From Firmicutes bacterium CAG:110 (GTDB taxonomy: Bacteria; Bacillota; Clostridia; Oscillospirales; Oscillospiraceae), in assembly GCA_000434635.1 (NCBI GenBank), contig HF988067.1, positions 22,912 through 29,527 of the forward strand: a stretch of 6,616 nucleotides of DNA, given 5' to 3'. Below are positions 6,183-6,616 of the stretch, piece by piece; the first letter of the stretch is position 1, and each line of letters opens with the position of its first letter. Made by a program: the position numbers and the translations under genes. The notes under the pieces were generated by a model. That model ran no database searches. It had not been told where the DNA came from and was given only the letters and a program-made list of their open reading frames with translations.

Positions 6183-6616
6183 ATGACACGATATATAAAG
6201 ACAGCCTGCCTGATTGTGGTCGTTGCCATTGCGTTGGTATCGGCGGTGTTTTTCTCGTACAAATGCATACGGCAGGCAACTGCGGATGCCGCTCCGGAGG
6301 AAACAACGGAGATGACCGGGGCCACTGAGACTGTGCCGCCGGAAACCGAACCCACGACCGTTCCCACGGAAGAAACCATACCGGGGGAAACCACCGCCAC
6401 GGAAGAAACCGTTCCCGTGGAGACCGAAGCGCCGAAGGTCACGATCGACGCGGTTCCCCACTATCACCAGTCGGAATATCCCGACATCCGGTACGGCAAT
6501 GGCACCATTGCGACCAGCGGAAGCAGCGTCGCCGCGCTGGCTATGGTCGCAACCTATATGACCGACCATGTTTACACCCCCGCCGACATCGCCGATTATG
6601 CGGTGCAGTACGGCGG
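6183..6616 (+). CDS. Membrane-anchored C39-peptidase-like protein with Thr/Glu/Pro linker (3' partial)
   Basis: The reading frame runs off the right edge after 144 full codons. ATG 6183 is preceded by GGAGG (6172-6176) at 6 nt and lies 31 nt after the ThrC-like stop, so it is probably in the same operon. Residues 8-26 form one hydrophobic segment after a short basic start (signal anchor or signal peptide). Residues 38-84 are a low-complexity linker of repeated TEET, PxET and VPxE units, likely extended outside the membrane. From about 89 the sequence resembles the start of C39-like cysteine peptidase domains: VPHYHQSEYPDIRYGNGTIA, then TSGSSVAALAMVATYMT. In active relatives the SGC box carries the nucleophile; here that position is Ser114 (AGC, 6522-6524). 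The His and Asp/Asn of the triad would lie beyond the window. The fold call is moderate; activity is doubtful. Confidence 0.75.
   Translation, partial: MTRYIKTACLIVVVAIALVSAVFFSYKCIRQATADAAPEETTEMTGATETVPPETEPTTVPTEETIPGETTATEETVPVETEAPKVTIDAVPHYHQSEYPDIRYGNGTIATSGSSVAALAMVATYMTDHVYTPADIADYAVQYG
6366..6410 (+). repeat. Short direct repeat in the Thr/Glu/Pro linker
   Basis: ACGGAAGAAACC occurs at 6366-6377 and 6399-6410, 33 bp apart, so the copies stay in frame (11 codons) and both encode T-E-E-T. Related GGAAACC and GAGACC units surround them. This is the usual low-complexity expansion of an extracellular linker and can vary in copy number between strains. Confidence 0.6.

Noticed and set aside
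4991..6442. Long open antisense frame (483 codons) on the minus strand over the dipeptidase, ThrC-like and C39-like genes
   Set aside because: It covers three well-supported + strand genes, its protein is low in recognisable motifs, and GC-rich coding DNA often leaves the opposite frame open.
1..6616. CRISPR array, tRNA or rRNA genes, insertion sequence
   Set aside because: I saw no spaced identical repeats of CRISPR type, no cloverleaf-like segment or rRNA sequence, and no transposase or terminal inverted repeats. Both intergenic gaps are under 200 nt and are accounted for.

Overview
The window looks like a chromosomal segment of a fairly GC-rich, low-pathogenic-signature Firmicute of the class Clostridia, most likely Oscillospirales (Oscillospiraceae or Ruminococcaceae type). 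The reasons are the conserved gene order rplS-lepB-rbgA-rnhB-yraN, strong AGGAGG-type ribosome binding sites, many ATGA stop/start overlaps, and downstream genes (M19 dipeptidase, a secreted C39-like protein with a Thr/Glu/Pro linker) of a kind common in gut Clostridia. The family-level placement is inference. All genes lie on the + strand.

Left part (1-1079): the 3' end of a calcineurin-like metallophosphoesterase. Its N-terminal part resembles phage tail or fibre proteins, so it is probably the edge of a prophage or a phage-derived gene. It is open at the left window edge.

Middle (1080-1724): rplS (ribosomal protein L19) stands as a single transcription unit. It has its own extended -10 promoter, a short leader, a perfect Shine-Dalgarno sequence and a very strong intrinsic terminator. 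A second hairpin follows, then an extended -10 promoter embedded in a perfect 10-bp inverted repeat, which should drive the next operon.

Right part (1761-6616): a tightly packed operon. lepB (signal peptidase I), rbgA/ylqF (50S assembly GTPase), rnhB (RNase HII), yraN (UPF0102 nuclease-like), an M19 membrane-dipeptidase-type metallopeptidase, a threonine-synthase-like protein, and a membrane-anchored C39-peptidase-like protein cut by the right edge. Neighbours overlap by 4, 4, 14, 4 and 26 nt, followed by a 31-nt gap. No terminator is visible inside the run.

Functionally the first four operon genes are housekeeping: protein export, ribosome maturation and RNA:DNA hybrid repair. The last three are less ordinary. 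The ThrC-like protein keeps the ends of threonine synthase but has Asp where the PLP-binding Lys should be, and it lacks about 100 residues that normally carry the phosphate-binding loop. The C39-like protein has Ser where the catalytic Cys is expected. Two consecutive probable pseudoenzymes beside an active-looking dipeptidase are the most noteworthy content of the window.
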